64,000 nucleotides of DNA from positions 58,594-122,593 of the forward strand of contig NZ_VOWJ01000014.1 in NCBI RefSeq assembly GCF_008011665.1, written 5' to 3'. A model generated the notes under the pieces. The model was not told where the DNA came from, ran no database searches, and saw only the letters and a program-made list of their open reading frames with translations. This document shows, one piece after another, positions 30,676-40,343 of the stretch. Origin of the DNA: Campylobacter volucris. GTDB lineage: Bacteria > Campylobacterota > Campylobacteria > Campylobacterales > Campylobacteraceae. How positions within the stretch are numbered: position 1 is the stretch's first letter; each line of letters begins with the position of its first letter. A program made the position numbers and the translations under genes.

Positions 30676-30728
30676 AATATTTATTATTTTTTCATTTTTG
30701 CTATAAATTATTTTTTAAGGAAAAATAC

Positions 30729-32694
30729 ATGAGAAAAATTTTATTACAAATTCTTTCTTTTAGTCTTATTTTTATGGGAATTTTTACTTTTGTTAGATTT
30801 TTTATGGTGAAAAATTTGACTAATGAAAGTGAAAATTCTTTTATGGTGTATATTTATGGTTTAGGCCATGATATGAGAACTTTTAGCACACTTTTGTTGC
30901 CTTTGTTTTTATGCGGTTTTCTTTCTTATATAGGTTTTGTTTTCAAAAATAAATATAGCATCACGGGGGGGGGTAATCGCTAAATTTTATTTTTACTTTT
31001 CTAGTTTTTATATAGCTTTTTTAGCTTTTATTGTTTTAATTTCTGCTTTTATACATTATTATTACTTCCAATTTTATATAAGTAAGATTGATATTTTTAT
31101 TTTTGGACTAAAAGATGATAATACCAAAGCTATATTGTCTATTATTTTGTCTGATTATCCTATTATCAAAGTTTTGTTTATAGCTATATTTTTTAGTGGG
31201 TTTTGTTTTTGGCTTAATACTAAGATTCTTAATCTAAATTTAAAATATATACGGATAAATACGATATTTTTTATTTTGTTAAATATTTTATTGGTTTATG
31301 CTTATATTGTGGCATTAAGAGGACATTTTACTTATAATGCATTAAGAGCTTCAAATTATGAATTTAGTACTATAAAAGCTTTTAATGAAATTTCTACCAA
31401 TCCTTTAATGGCTTTTTCTTGGGCTTATAAAGAGTATAAAAATCAACAAGAATTCAAAAATGTAGATATAAATCAATTAAAACATTTAGAAGAAACGCTT
31501 TTTCCTATGTTTGATACCACTTTAACAAACAAATATCATGCAAAAAATCATATTTATTTAAATATTATGGAAAGTTTTGGTTTAAATTTACTTGATTTTA
31601 GTAACGAAAAACATAATTTTTTAGGAAATTTGGAAAAACATTTTAAGCAAGATTATGTATTTAAAAGATTTTTATCAGGAGCAAATAATACTATAGAAAG
31701 TTTTAATCGTTTGGTATTTTTAAGCCCATATACTATTTCCAATGGTAAATACCAAAAAGAAATTTTATCTTACACTCCTTTGCAAATTTACAAAAACGCA
31801 GGATATAAAATAATCTTTGTTTATAGTGGAAATTCTTCTTGGTATAATCTTGGAAATTATTTTATAAATCAAGGAGCGGATGAAATTATAGATGAAAATA
31901 CACTAATGCAAGATTTCCCACAAGCTAAAAAAACAAAGCATAAATACGGCATAGCCGATGAATTTATGTATAAAAAAATATATTCTATTTTTGAAAACGC
32001 TAAAAATCCTACTTTTGTTATATCTCTTAGTATTTCTACTCATAGGCCTTATATACATAAAAGCAAAAAAGAATTATTTAGCGAAACAACTTTAGATGAA
32101 AAATTCTTAAATCAATTTATTATTGATAATCCTATAGATGCTTTAAATGCTTATGCGTATGCAAATGATGAATTTGGAACTTTTTTAGATCGCATAAAAG
32201 AAAGTAAATTTAAAGAAAATATTGTTATTGCTGCTACAGGTGATCATAGATTTAGAGATATTAATATAGATATGAATTTTCAAAAAGCTTTTGCTTATAG
32301 TGTCCCTTTTTATTTGTATATTCCTGATCATCTAAAAAATGATATCTATTATGATAAATATCGTGTAGGTTCTCATAAAGATATCTTCCCAACGCTTTAT
32401 AATCTTACTCTTAGTGATACAAAATATTTAAGCTTAGGTGGAAGAAATATGTTAGCATCTATCAAAGATGAGAGATTAGAATTTGGCTTTAATGAGCTTG
32501 TATGGATAGATAAAAATGGAGTGTATGATGGAGTTAATGGCTATTATTTTAAAAATAATACTAGTTTGAAAGACGCAAACAAAGCTTTTAAAATAGATGA
32601 GTATCATAAAAATTTTTCAAAACTTTATAAAGAATTTTTTCAAAAACAATTCAATTATAGACTTGTTAATTTAAAAACTCAAAATAATGATTAG
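30729..32694 (+). pseudogene. Sulfatase-family membrane phosphotransferase, phase-variable, currently OFF at G9
   Basis: Two overlapping frames together encode one protein: the first begins MRKILLQILSF and stops 12 bases after the tract (at 30983), the second continues IAKFYFYFSSFY to the end. With nine G the frames do not join; removing one G (or adding two) gives about 654 residues. N-terminal part: about five membrane helices. C-terminal part: periplasmic alkaline-phosphatase/sulfatase fold of the LtaS/OpgB type, with IMESFG, a likely nucleophile Thr in SGANNTIESF, and metal-site GDHRF. It is equivalent to C. jejuni Cj1055c. Probably transfers phosphoethanolamine or phosphoglycerol to a surface glycan; substrate unknown. 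This is a reversible switch rather than decay. Confidence 0.85.
30965..30973. repeat. Homopolymeric G9 tract in the sulfatase-family gene
   Basis: Nine consecutive G on the coding strand, near codon 80. It is out of frame at nine; eight or eleven would restore the long frame. Confidence 0.95.
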
Positions 32695-32745
32695 ATTTAC
32701 CTTTGAAAGCTTTTTATATTTTAATTTTAGTAAATAAATGATAAA

Positions 32746-32781
32746 ATTCTTGCCTTATTATTGAACACTTGAGGCAAGAAT
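32746..32781 (+). promoter_or_regulatory. Perfect inverted repeat enclosing the murC ribosome site and start
   Basis: Ten-base arms ATTCTTGCCT (32746-32755) and AGGCAAGAAT (32772-32781) are exact reverse complements with a 16-base spacer. The right arm contains AGG of the ribosome site and the first two bases of the murC ATG. A promoter-like GATAAAAT overlaps the left arm. Folding would hide the start in transcripts long enough to include the left arm. Confidence 0.6.
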
Positions 32782-34072
32782 GCAAAAAATTCATTTCATA
32801 GGTATAGGTGGTATAGGTATTTCAGCATTGGCTAGATTTTTAAAAGAGCAAGGCTTTGAAATTAGCGGTTCTGATATAAAAGAAAGCAAAACCACAAAAG
32901 AATTAGAAAAAGAAGGGATAAGTATAAAAATTCCACATCATAAAGATAATGTTGAAAATGTAGATTTAGTGGTGTATTCAGCAGCTATTAAAGAAGATAA
33001 TGAAGAATTATTAAGCGCAAAAGAACAAAACATTTCTACCCTGTCAAGAAAAGAAGCTTTGCCTATGATTTTAAAAGATAAAAGAGTTTTTGCAGTTGCA
33101 GGAGCCCATGGTAAAAGCACTACTTCAAGTATTTTAGCAAGTTTAATAGAAGCTTCAGTGATTATTGGTGCAGTTTTAAAAGAAAGTGGCACCAATATGC
33201 TTTATAAAGAAAGCCAAAATATCATTTTTGAAGCCGATGAGAGTGATAGCTCTTTTTTAAATTCAAATCCTTACTTGGCTATCGTAACCAATGTCGAAGC
33301 AGAACATTTAGATCATTATGGAAATGATCTTGCTAGATTACACAAAGCTTATGAGGATTTTTTAAATTTATCTAAAATTCAAGTTATCAATGCTGAAGAT
33401 GAATTTTTAGCAAAATTGAATTTGTCTAATTGTAAAAAATTATATCCAAGCAAAGACATTAAAAATATCCGTATGAGTGTAGAAAATTTTAAGCCTAAAA
33501 TTCATTTTGAGTTAAAAGATTTTGGAGAATTTGGTGTTTGTGGTATGGGAGAGCATGTAGCACTTGATGCTTCTTTGGCCATTTTAGCTGCAAGTGAATT
33601 TTTAAACATGGATCAAATTCGAACCAATTTGCAAAATTATCAAGGTATTAAAAAAAGATTTGATATTTTATTTGCCAACGAAAAGATGGCTTTAATAGAT
33701 GATTATGGTCATCATCCAACAGAAATTAAAACCACGCTAAAAGCAGCTAAAGAATATGCAAATTTAGCTGGATATAAAAAACTTATAGCTATTTTTGAGC
33801 CACATCGTTATACGCGTTTGAGTGCAAATGTGGAGTATTTCAGTCAAGTGTTATCTTGCGTTGATGAGTTATATATCTTACCTGTATATGCAGCAGGTGA
33901 AACCAAAATAGATATAAATATGCAAAAATATTTTCCAAATGCACATTTTATAAAAGATATCAAAAGAGAGCAAAATGCCATTTATCTTGATGAAATTTTG
34001 TTAGATAGTGGCTTATTGATTGGTTTTGGCGCAGGAGATATTAGCGTAAAACTTAGAGGTAAATATGTTTAA
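32780..34072 (+). CDS. murC: UDP-N-acetylmuramate--L-alanine ligase
   Basis: Adds L-alanine to UDP-MurNAc, the first amino acid of the peptidoglycan stem. The Rossmann start HFIGIGGIGISALARFL, ATP loop AVAGAHGKSTTSS near residue 112, and EADESDSSFL and DDYGHHPTEI are Mur ligase motifs. At 430 residues it is full length. An inverted repeat covers its ribosome site. It overlaps the next small membrane gene by 8 bases. Confidence 0.98.
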   Translation: MQKIHFIGIGGIGISALARFLKEQGFEISGSDIKESKTTKELEKEGISIKIPHHKDNVENVDLVVYSAAIKEDNEELLSAKEQNISTLSRKEALPMILKDKRVFAVAGAHGKSTTSSILASLIEASVIIGAVLKESGTNMLYKESQNIIFEADESDSSFLNSNPYLAIVTNVEAEHLDHYGNDLARLHKAYEDFLNLSKIQVINAEDEFLAKLNLSNCKKLYPSKDIKNIRMSVENFKPKIHFELKDFGEFGVCGMGEHVALDASLAILAASEFLNMDQIRTNLQNYQGIKKRFDILFANEKMALIDDYGHHPTEIKTTLKAAKEYANLAGYKKLIAIFEPHRYTRLSANVEYFSQVLSCVDELYILPVYAAGETKIDINMQKYFPNAHFIKDIKREQNAIYLDEILLDSGLLIGFGAGDISVKLRGKYV

Positions 34073-34409
34073 AATTTTTTTATATATATTAGCTTTTTTT
34101 ATGATTTTACTTTTTTTTGCATTTTTGAGAAAAAAAATTGGAAAAATTAGTAATTATCTTTTAGCTATAGTATTGATTTTAGCTATAGTTTTTGCTGTTA
34201 AATTTGAGCTTAGTGCTACAAGGAGTGGGATTGCTAAAAAAGAAATGTTAAATGCTTTTTTGCAAGGTCAAATTTTAAAATGCCAAGATATGAATGTAAG
34301 CAAAGAATTTTTTAATTTTGAACATGGTACGCAAAGCTTTGTTTCCAATGGCAAAAATAAAGATTTTAAAGCTTTGGTTTTTGATATTAAAGATTGCAAT
34401 CTACAATGA
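34065..34409 (+). CDS. Small membrane protein between murC and mutS2
   Basis: A 114-residue protein with two closely spaced hydrophobic helices (about residues 2-22 and 28-46) and a C-terminal extracytoplasmic part without cysteine pairs of note. Conserved at this place in Campylobacter (Cj1053c, from memory). It overlaps both neighbours. No function known. Confidence 0.7.
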   Translation: MFKIFLYILAFFMILLFFAFLRKKIGKISNYLLAIVLILAIVFAVKFELSATRSGIAKKEMLNAFLQGQILKCQDMNVSKEFFNFEHGTQSFVSNGKNKDFKALVFDIKDCNLQ

Positions 34410-36604
34410 CACAGGAGCTTTTTAAAAAATTAGATTTAGATTCTTATATAGTTGAATTTAAAAATTTTTTCGCAAGAGATAAAGATGTTTTTTTGCAAGG
34501 TGATAGCAAATTGCATTTCAAAAGGATTAATGAGCTTTGTAAGATTGATTTTACTTCACCACCTAGTATAAGTAATTTAAACACAGCTTTAACTCATCTT
34601 AGCAAACAAGGGATTTTGCATTTAGATCAAAGTTTTGAATTGATTAAAATTTGTATGTATTTTAGGTATTTAAAGGGTTTAAAATTTGAAGAAAGTTTAA
34701 AAGAATGGCTTTTAAAGATAGAAATTCCACAAGTTATCGCAGAGCTTTTTGAATATTTTGATGAAAAAGGGCAAATAAAAGAAAGTATTGATGAAAGACT
34801 TATAAATTTAAATCTTTCTTTAAAGCTCAAAAAAGAAAGTTTAACAGCTGAGTTTAAAAAATTCACTTATACTAAAAATTTAACTCCTTATCTTATAGAT
34901 ACACAAATTCATTTGATAAATGGTATGGAAGCTTTGCTTGTGCGTGGAGGATTTAACCATGTATTAAAAGCTAAGATTATAGGTAGAAGTAGCGGTGGTG
35001 GCTTTTATGTAGTGCCTTTGAGTGTAGAAAAAATTCAAAGTCAAATTGATGAGATTGAAAATACCAAAGAAGAAATTTACTATGAGTATGCTAAAAAAAT
35101 TAGTTTAATTTTTCATAAAAATTTATTGTTTTTAAAATTTATAAACAATGCTTTTGATTTGTTTGATCATTATAGTGCTAGAGTTTTAATGGCTAAAAAA
35201 AATGATTATGAGTTTATTTTAGCGGATAATTCTACAAATTTAAATTTATATGATTTTGCCCATCCTGCTTTAAAAAACGCAAAAAGTGTAAGTTTGGAAT
35301 TTAATAAAAAAGTTTTGATTATCACAGGGGTAAATGCAGGCGGAAAGTCTATGCTTTTAAAAGGAATTTTAAGCGCATCTTTGCTCGCTAAGTATCTTCT
35401 TCCGATGAAAATTAATTCTCAAAAAAGTCAAATAGGAAATTTTAAAGAATTTGATGCGATTTTAGAAGATCCGCAAAATGTAAAAAATGATATTTCTACT
35501 TTTGCAGGAAGAATGCTACATTTTTCTAAACTTTTAGGCAAAAAATATCTCTTACTAGGCATAGATGAAATAGAACTTGGGACAGATTTTGAAGAAGCAG
35601 CGTGTTTATATAATGAATTGATTACAAAACTTTTAGAGCAAGATAATAAGATCATCATCACTACTCATCATAAACGCCTTGCGATGCTTTTAGCAAAAAA
35701 TGAGCAAGTTGAGCTTATAGCAGCTTTGTATGATGAAGAGTTTTCTCGTCCAAAATATGAATTTTTAAAAGGCACCATAGGAAAATCTTATGCTTTTGAA
35801 ACAGCTTTAAGATACGGTATAAGTGCAAATTTAGTTCAAAATGCGAAAAAACTTTATGGAGAAGATAAAGAAAATTTAGAAGAAATGGTAAGTAAAAATA
35901 TCAATCTTGAGCTTAGTTTGCGTAAAAAAAATGAAGAACTTGAAAAAAAAGAAGAAAAAGTAGATGAAATTTTAAATTCTTTAAAAGATCAAAAAGAAAA
36001 AAATGAGCAAGAATTTAAAAAAATCATTTCTAATTTGGAATTTAAATATCACAAAGCCATAGAAGAAGCCAAAAAAACCATTAATCTTAAAGATATCAAA
36101 GAAAAGCAAAGAAGCTTAAATAAGGCTAATGAGCTTAAAAAAAGCATTATTTTGCCAAGTATGGAGCAAAATGATGAGCTTAGGGTTGGAGACTTTGTAA
36201 AATATGAAAAAATCAAAGGTAAAATCACAGCTATTTCTAAAAATGATGCGATCATTCAAAGCGATGGTTTAAATTTGCGTGTGCCGCTAAAGCTACTTAA
36301 AAAAACTAATCAAGCCCATACGCAAAAACCAAAATCAAGCATTAATATCACTAGACCAAGTGCTTTGAGCATGACTTTGGATTTACATGGTCTTAGAAGT
36401 GATGAAGCGCTAGATAGACTTGATAAATTTATTTCTGATGCTTTAATAGCTGGTTTTGATGAGGTGATAATCTATCATGGCATAGGCACAGGAAAACTTG
36501 CTTTTGCGGTAAAAGAATTTTTAAAAGCCCACAAAAGCGTAAGAAGCTTTAATGATGCTCCAATTAATCAAGGTGGCTTTGGAGCTAAGGTGGTGAGGTT
36601 ATAA
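34406..36604 (+). CDS. mutS2: MutS2 family endonuclease/ribosome-rescue ATPase
   Basis: A MutS-related ATPase lacking the mismatch-recognition domain. Walker A TGVNAGGKSML near residue 310, DEIELGTDFEE as Walker B/D-loop, a long coiled coil at about 490-570, and a C-terminal Smr nuclease-like domain (TLDLHGLRSDEALDRL, YHGIGTGKLA). It reduces recombination in Helicobacter and acts on collided ribosomes in Bacillus. I chose the ATG overlapping the upstream TGA (ATGA) over a TTG 12 bases earlier. Length 732 residues. Confidence 0.92.
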   Translation: MTQELFKKLDLDSYIVEFKNFFARDKDVFLQGDSKLHFKRINELCKIDFTSPPSISNLNTALTHLSKQGILHLDQSFELIKICMYFRYLKGLKFEESLKEWLLKIEIPQVIAELFEYFDEKGQIKESIDERLINLNLSLKLKKESLTAEFKKFTYTKNLTPYLIDTQIHLINGMEALLVRGGFNHVLKAKIIGRSSGGGFYVVPLSVEKIQSQIDEIENTKEEIYYEYAKKISLIFHKNLLFLKFINNAFDLFDHYSARVLMAKKNDYEFILADNSTNLNLYDFAHPALKNAKSVSLEFNKKVLIITGVNAGGKSMLLKGILSASLLAKYLLPMKINSQKSQIGNFKEFDAILEDPQNVKNDISTFAGRMLHFSKLLGKKYLLLGIDEIELGTDFEEAACLYNELITKLLEQDNKIIITTHHKRLAMLLAKNEQVELIAALYDEEFSRPKYEFLKGTIGKSYAFETALRYGISANLVQNAKKLYGEDKENLEEMVSKNINLELSLRKKNEELEKKEEKVDEILNSLKDQKEKNEQEFKKIISNLEFKYHKAIEEAKKTINLKDIKEKQRSLNKANELKKSIILPSMEQNDELRVGDFVKYEKIKGKITAISKNDAIIQSDGLNLRVPLKLLKKTNQAHTQKPKSSINITRPSALSMTLDLHGLRSDEALDRLDKFISDALIAGFDEVIIYHGIGTGKLAFAVKEFLKAHKSVRSFNDAPINQGGFGAKVVRL

Positions 36605-37585
36605 TTTGTTTATTCTATCTTGATCACTATCTCCTTTAAAAAAAGCATAGTTTTTATCTTCGCATTTATAAGCAAAATAAATATCTTGATTTTCTTTGAT
36701 AAATGGTTCAAAATAATTAGTGATTATTTCTTTGTTTTTTTCTATAAAACCCATATTTGTAATTTTTGAAAAATCATTCACATAGCATAAAAAATCTATA
36801 TATTCATAATCATTTTGTATTAAAAACTCTTGTAATAAAGTATAAATATTTTCTGTAAAATCTCCTATAAAATCAACTATTCTAACACACTTGCTATTAT
36901 AAATTGAAACTTCTCTTATAACAAAGATACATTTTAGTGTGGATTTTTCAAAGATACCTAAAAATAGATATTTGTAAAAAGGATTTTTATAATATCTATT
37001 GATAAAATATTGCTTAGATTTATATGGGATAAAGTTAAATTTTATATTTGATTTTTCAAACTCATCTAGGCTCAAAATTTTATATTTAAAATCTATATTT
37101 TTTATACTATGTATATTTGGAGAAATTGTAAAATCTGCTATGTGAAAATTATCTTTTTTATCATTTTTTATGTAAAAATGTTTGAGCGGTTCGACTTTAT
37201 CATAAGAAAAAAGTTTATAATATTTTATGCCATGTTTAGATAAACCAGCATTTCCTATTGAATTTGGCTTGATAGTTTCTAATAAAAATTTTATCAAAAC
37301 CAAACCAAAAGTGGGTTTGATACTTTTCCAAATTCCAAACCACAAATCTTTGTTATTTTGAAGTTTGCAATCATATTGACTAAGTAAGGTAAAACCTAAA
37401 ATAGATTGAATTTTATTATCTTCAATTCCTAGAACAATATTATATCGTTGATAATAATGATCTAAATATTGAAAATCAAGAGCTTTTTTGCTATGGGCAA
37501 ATACATGATTTTCATTCCAATGATTTTTTACAAATTCCATAATTTTGTTAGTTTCTTCTAATCTTGCAAAACGAATTTCAGCCAT
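36599..37585 (-). CDS. GNAT/FemAB-like acyltransferase of a surface-polysaccharide pair
   Basis: A 328-residue cytoplasmic protein that looks like two fused GNAT folds. The end FFKGDSDQDRIN matches a motif I associate with acetyltransferases in O-antigen and capsule clusters. It overlaps the deacetylase by 8 bases (ATGGCTGA), so I chose this ATG over longer starts to 37621. It probably acylates an amino sugar exposed by the deacetylase; inferred from pairing. Very AT-rich, with Asn/Ile/Lys/Tyr-heavy composition, suggestive of an acquired accessory locus. Confidence 0.72.
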   Translation of the reverse strand: MAEIRFARLEETNKIMEFVKNHWNENHVFAHSKKALDFQYLDHYYQRYNIVLGIEDNKIQSILGFTLLSQYDCKLQNNKDLWFGIWKSIKPTFGLVLIKFLLETIKPNSIGNAGLSKHGIKYYKLFSYDKVEPLKHFYIKNDKKDNFHIADFTISPNIHSIKNIDFKYKILSLDEFEKSNIKFNFIPYKSKQYFINRYYKNPFYKYLFLGIFEKSTLKCIFVIREVSIYNSKCVRIVDFIGDFTENIYTLLQEFLIQNDYEYIDFLCYVNDFSKITNMGFIEKNKEIITNYFEPFIKENQDIYFAYKCEDKNYAFFKGDSDQDRINKL

Positions 37586-38504
37586 AACTAGCCTTTCCAT
37601 GAATAAATTCATTACAATCATATCTATGAAGTGAGAAACGATTGTTAATCAAATCTTTATAATTAATATCTTTTGATGGTATAGAGCTAAAAGCAAAATC
37701 AAAATTATATTTTTTAAGCCACCTTTTTGCATAGGATGTATCTTCACCATAAGGATAAGAAAATATTTGTATAGATGGTATTACAAAAGAATTTAAAAAC
37801 TTTATAGAATTATGGAGTTCGTGTTTTTGCTCATTGATGCTCAATGTTTTAAAGCTCAAGTGATTAAAACTATGGCTAGCTATTATCATGCCATTATCAC
37901 TCATAGTTTTTAAGTCATTTTTATTTAAATATAAATTTTTAAAAATTTCTTCATCGTTCCAAAAATTAGCAACAATTTGATCTAAAATTTTTTCTTTGTA
38001 TTTTGGTTTTACAAAATAGTTAAACAAAAGTTTAAATTCTTTAACATTTTTATCATCATCTAACTCTTGATAGTAGTTTTTAAAAAGTTTTAATGAGGAT
38101 TTTTTTAACATATATGGTTTCACACTCTTATGGGTAAAATTTAAAATACCCCCCCCCATCTTACCTAATAGATAATGCACCCTATGAACATCCAAAGCTT
38201 TATTTTGTTTAAATATACGAGTTGGGACAAAAAATATACCAAAAATTTTTCTTTTTAAAAGCTCATTAAAGGCATAAACATAATGATCCTTTAGTCCATC
38301 ATCAAAAGTAAGTAAAATTTTATTTTTTAATTTGTTACAAAATAAAGGATTGTCTTTCAAGTACAAAAATTCATCATAACTTACAAAGCCAAATTCTTTT
38401 TCAAAAAAATCCAATTGTTTTTTAAAATTTTCAATGTGTAAGTATCTAAAATAAGGTAAATTTTTCAAACTTTCTCTTATATAATGATACATGATTATTT
38501 TCAT
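37578..38504 (-). CDS. NodB-type polysaccharide deacetylase, phase-variable (currently in frame)
   Basis: A 308-residue carbohydrate esterase family 4-like protein. NodB motifs: TFDDG at residues 66-70, SHSFNHL as the His-xxx-His metal motif, and FSYPYGED. No signal peptide, so it may act on cytoplasmic lipid-linked sugars. A nine-base G tract encodes M116-G117-G118-G119; at nine the frame is open, and a slip would stop it after about 120 residues. Its gene is followed at once by the GNAT-like partner. Not at this site in C. jejuni as I recall. Confidence 0.82.
   Translation of the reverse strand: MKIIMYHYIRESLKNLPYFRYLHIENFKKQLDFFEKEFGFVSYDEFLYLKDNPLFCNKLKNKILLTFDDGLKDHYVYAFNELLKRKIFGIFFVPTRIFKQNKALDVHRVHYLLGKMGGGILNFTHKSVKPYMLKKSSLKLFKNYYQELDDDKNVKEFKLLFNYFVKPKYKEKILDQIVANFWNDEEIFKNLYLNKNDLKTMSDNGMIIASHSFNHLSFKTLSINEQKHELHNSIKFLNSFVIPSIQIFSYPYGEDTSYAKRWLKKYNFDFAFSSIPSKDINYKDLINNRFSLHRYDCNEFIHGKASYG
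38149..38157. repeat. Homopolymeric tract C9 (G9 in deacetylase coding strand)
   Basis: Nine consecutive C on the plus strand, G on the coding strand of the deacetylase. The current length keeps the gene open; a one-base change would truncate it after about 120 residues and could reduce translation of the coupled GNAT-like gene. Confidence 0.95.
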
Positions 38505-38638
38505 TGATTTTCTTTCATTTTTTAAATAATTTTAATTTTATTGTAACATTTTTATATTTATAAAAAAACTACAATGACTTTTAAAACTTAAATTTAAATA
38601 CTTTTTGTTAGTCTTTTTAAAAAAATTAGGCTAAGAAA

Positions 38639-39232
38639 ATGTTAGAGATTATTTTAAATGGTATTGTTTTAGGAATGGCGGTATCAGTTCCTTTTGGGCC
38701 TGTAAATATATTGATTTTAAATACTGCTTTATCTTCTTTTAAAAGTTCTTTTTGTATAGGAATTGGAGCGTTAAGCGCTGATATATTATTTTTAATTTTA
38801 ATCAATTTTGGTATTTTAGGTTTTGCAAATAATGAAATTTTTTATAAAATACTAGCTGTTTTTGGTTTTTTCTTTTTAAGTTATATGGTATTTTTAATGC
38901 TTAAAAAAACTAAAAAAGTCAATTTAAGCCAAATTCATAGCATTCATCCTATAAAGGGTTTTATAAAAGGATTTTTTTTAAATTTAACAAATCCTTATGT
39001 GATAGGATTTTGGGTGAGTGTAGCTGGACTTAGTGCTCAAAGTAAAAATTCCTTTGCCTTGCTTTTTGGTTTGGTAGGGTTTATTGTATTTTGGATTTTT
39101 GCTTTGTCATTTTTTGTATATAAATTTAAGTCTTTTGTAAAAAATAAACATATTTTTTATATCAATCTTTGTTCGGCAATTATTTTAGAGTATTTTGCTC
39201 TTTCTTTGCTGTATAGAGCTTTTATAGGATAA
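38639..39232 (+). CDS. LysE/RhtB-family exporter
   Basis: A 197-residue inner-membrane protein with about six hydrophobic helices. The N-terminal segment GMAVSVPFGPVNILILNTAL is the LysE/RhtB signature, which exports amino acids or derivatives. The substrate cannot be read from sequence. Equivalent to Cj1049c, before dapE with a three-base gap. Confidence 0.88.
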   Translation: MLEIILNGIVLGMAVSVPFGPVNILILNTALSSFKSSFCIGIGALSADILFLILINFGILGFANNEIFYKILAVFGFFFLSYMVFLMLKKTKKVNLSQIHSIHPIKGFIKGFFLNLTNPYVIGFWVSVAGLSAQSKNSFALLFGLVGFIVFWIFALSFFVYKFKSFVKNKHIFYINLCSAIILEYFALSLLYRAFIG

Positions 39233-39235
39233 AAC

Positions 39236-40336
39236 ATGCAAGTAGTAGATTTTTTTAAAGAATTATGTAAATTTAAATCCATCACTCCAGATGATGATGG
39301 AGCTTTAAATTATATTGCGGTTGAGCTTAGTGATTTTGAAGCGTTTTTCATAGAAAAAGAAGGCGTTAAAAATTTATTATTGACTAAAAAATTTAGCGAA
39401 GATGGCGTGCATTTAGCTTTTGGTGGGCATATAGATGTAGTTCCATCAGGCGATGGATGGAGTAGCGATCCATTTAATCCTTTGGAAAAAGATAGTTTTA
39501 TTTATGCAAGAGGTGCTCAAGATATGAAAAGCGGCTTAACTGCTTTTATATGTGCTGCAAAAGAGGTAGAAAATTTTCAAGGTAGAATCTCGCTTATTTT
39601 AACAAGCGATGAAGAAGGTGAAGCAAAGTATGGCACACTTGAAGTGCTTAAATTTATGCAAGAAAAAGATATTTTGCCTGATTTTGCAATAGTAGCTGAA
39701 CCAACTTGTGATAAAAAATTTGGAGATAGTATCAAAATAGGGCGTCGCGGTTCTATCAATGGGAAATTGCTTATAAAAGGAAAGCAAGGGCATGTAGCTT
39801 ATCCGCAAAAATGTATTAATCCTATACATAATTTTGCTCCTGTTTTGAAATTTTTAGCAGGTTTTGATCTTGATCCAGGAGATGAGGCTTTTTCTCCTTC
39901 AAAGATAGTCATCACCGATATAAGAGGTGGTATGGAGGTTAGCAATGTGACTCCAAATGATTTAAAAATGATGTTTAATGTTAGAAATTCACCACAAACT
40001 ACCCTTGAAGATGTACAAAAATATGTAGAAAAAATTTGCGAAGGACTTGATTATGAGCTTAGCTTAACTCAAAGTTCAAAGCCTTTTTTAACAAATATAA
40101 ATTCTAAAATAGTGCAAATTTTAAATCAAAGCGTGCAAAAAATCACTCAAATAGTTCCTGAGCTTAACACTAAAGGCGGCACTAGTGATGCAAGATATTT
40201 TGCTGAGTTTGGCGTTAAAGTAGTAGAATTTGGGGTTTGCAATGACACGATTCACGCAATAGATGAAAGAGTTAGTATAGAAGAGCTTGAAAAATTATAT
40301 TTAGTTTTTAAAGATTTGATAGAAAATTTTAATTAG
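39236..40336 (+). CDS. dapE: Succinyl-diaminopimelate desuccinylase
   Basis: M20-family metallopeptidase that hydrolyses N-succinyl-LL-DAP in the lysine/DAP pathway needed for peptidoglycan. Metal-site motifs: [24 protein letters not shown] and [10 protein letters not shown], with the C-terminal His in NDTIHAIDE. At 366 residues it is typical. It is followed 7 bases later by the restriction-modification gene, which probably shares its transcript. Confidence 0.96.
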   Translation: MQVVDFFKELCKFKSITPDDDGALNYIAVELSDFEAFFIEKEGVKNLLLTKKFSEDGVHLAFGGHIDVVPSGDGWSSDPFNPLEKDSFIYARGAQDMKSGLTAFICAAKEVENFQGRISLILTSDEEGEAKYGTLEVLKFMQEKDILPDFAIVAEPTCDKKFGDSIKIGRRGSINGKLLIKGKQGHVAYPQKCINPIHNFAPVLKFLAGFDLDPGDEAFSPSKIVITDIRGGMEVSNVTPNDLKMMFNVRNSPQTTLEDVQKYVEKICEGLDYELSLTQSSKPFLTNINSKIVQILNQSVQKITQIVPELNTKGGTSDARYFAEFGVKVVEFGVCNDTIHAIDERVSIEELEKLYLVFKDLIENFN

Positions 40337-40343
40337 GAAAAAT

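Noticed and set aside
30937..32694. TTG at 30937 as the true start of a separate sulfatase gene
   Set aside because: It would delete the first membrane helices, lacks a ribosome site, and the upstream frame plus G tract explain the structure better.
37586..37621. Longer start for the GNAT-like protein
   Set aside because: It would overlap the deacetylase by 44 bases and lacks a clear ribosome site; the ATG at 37585 gives an 8-base coupling overlap.
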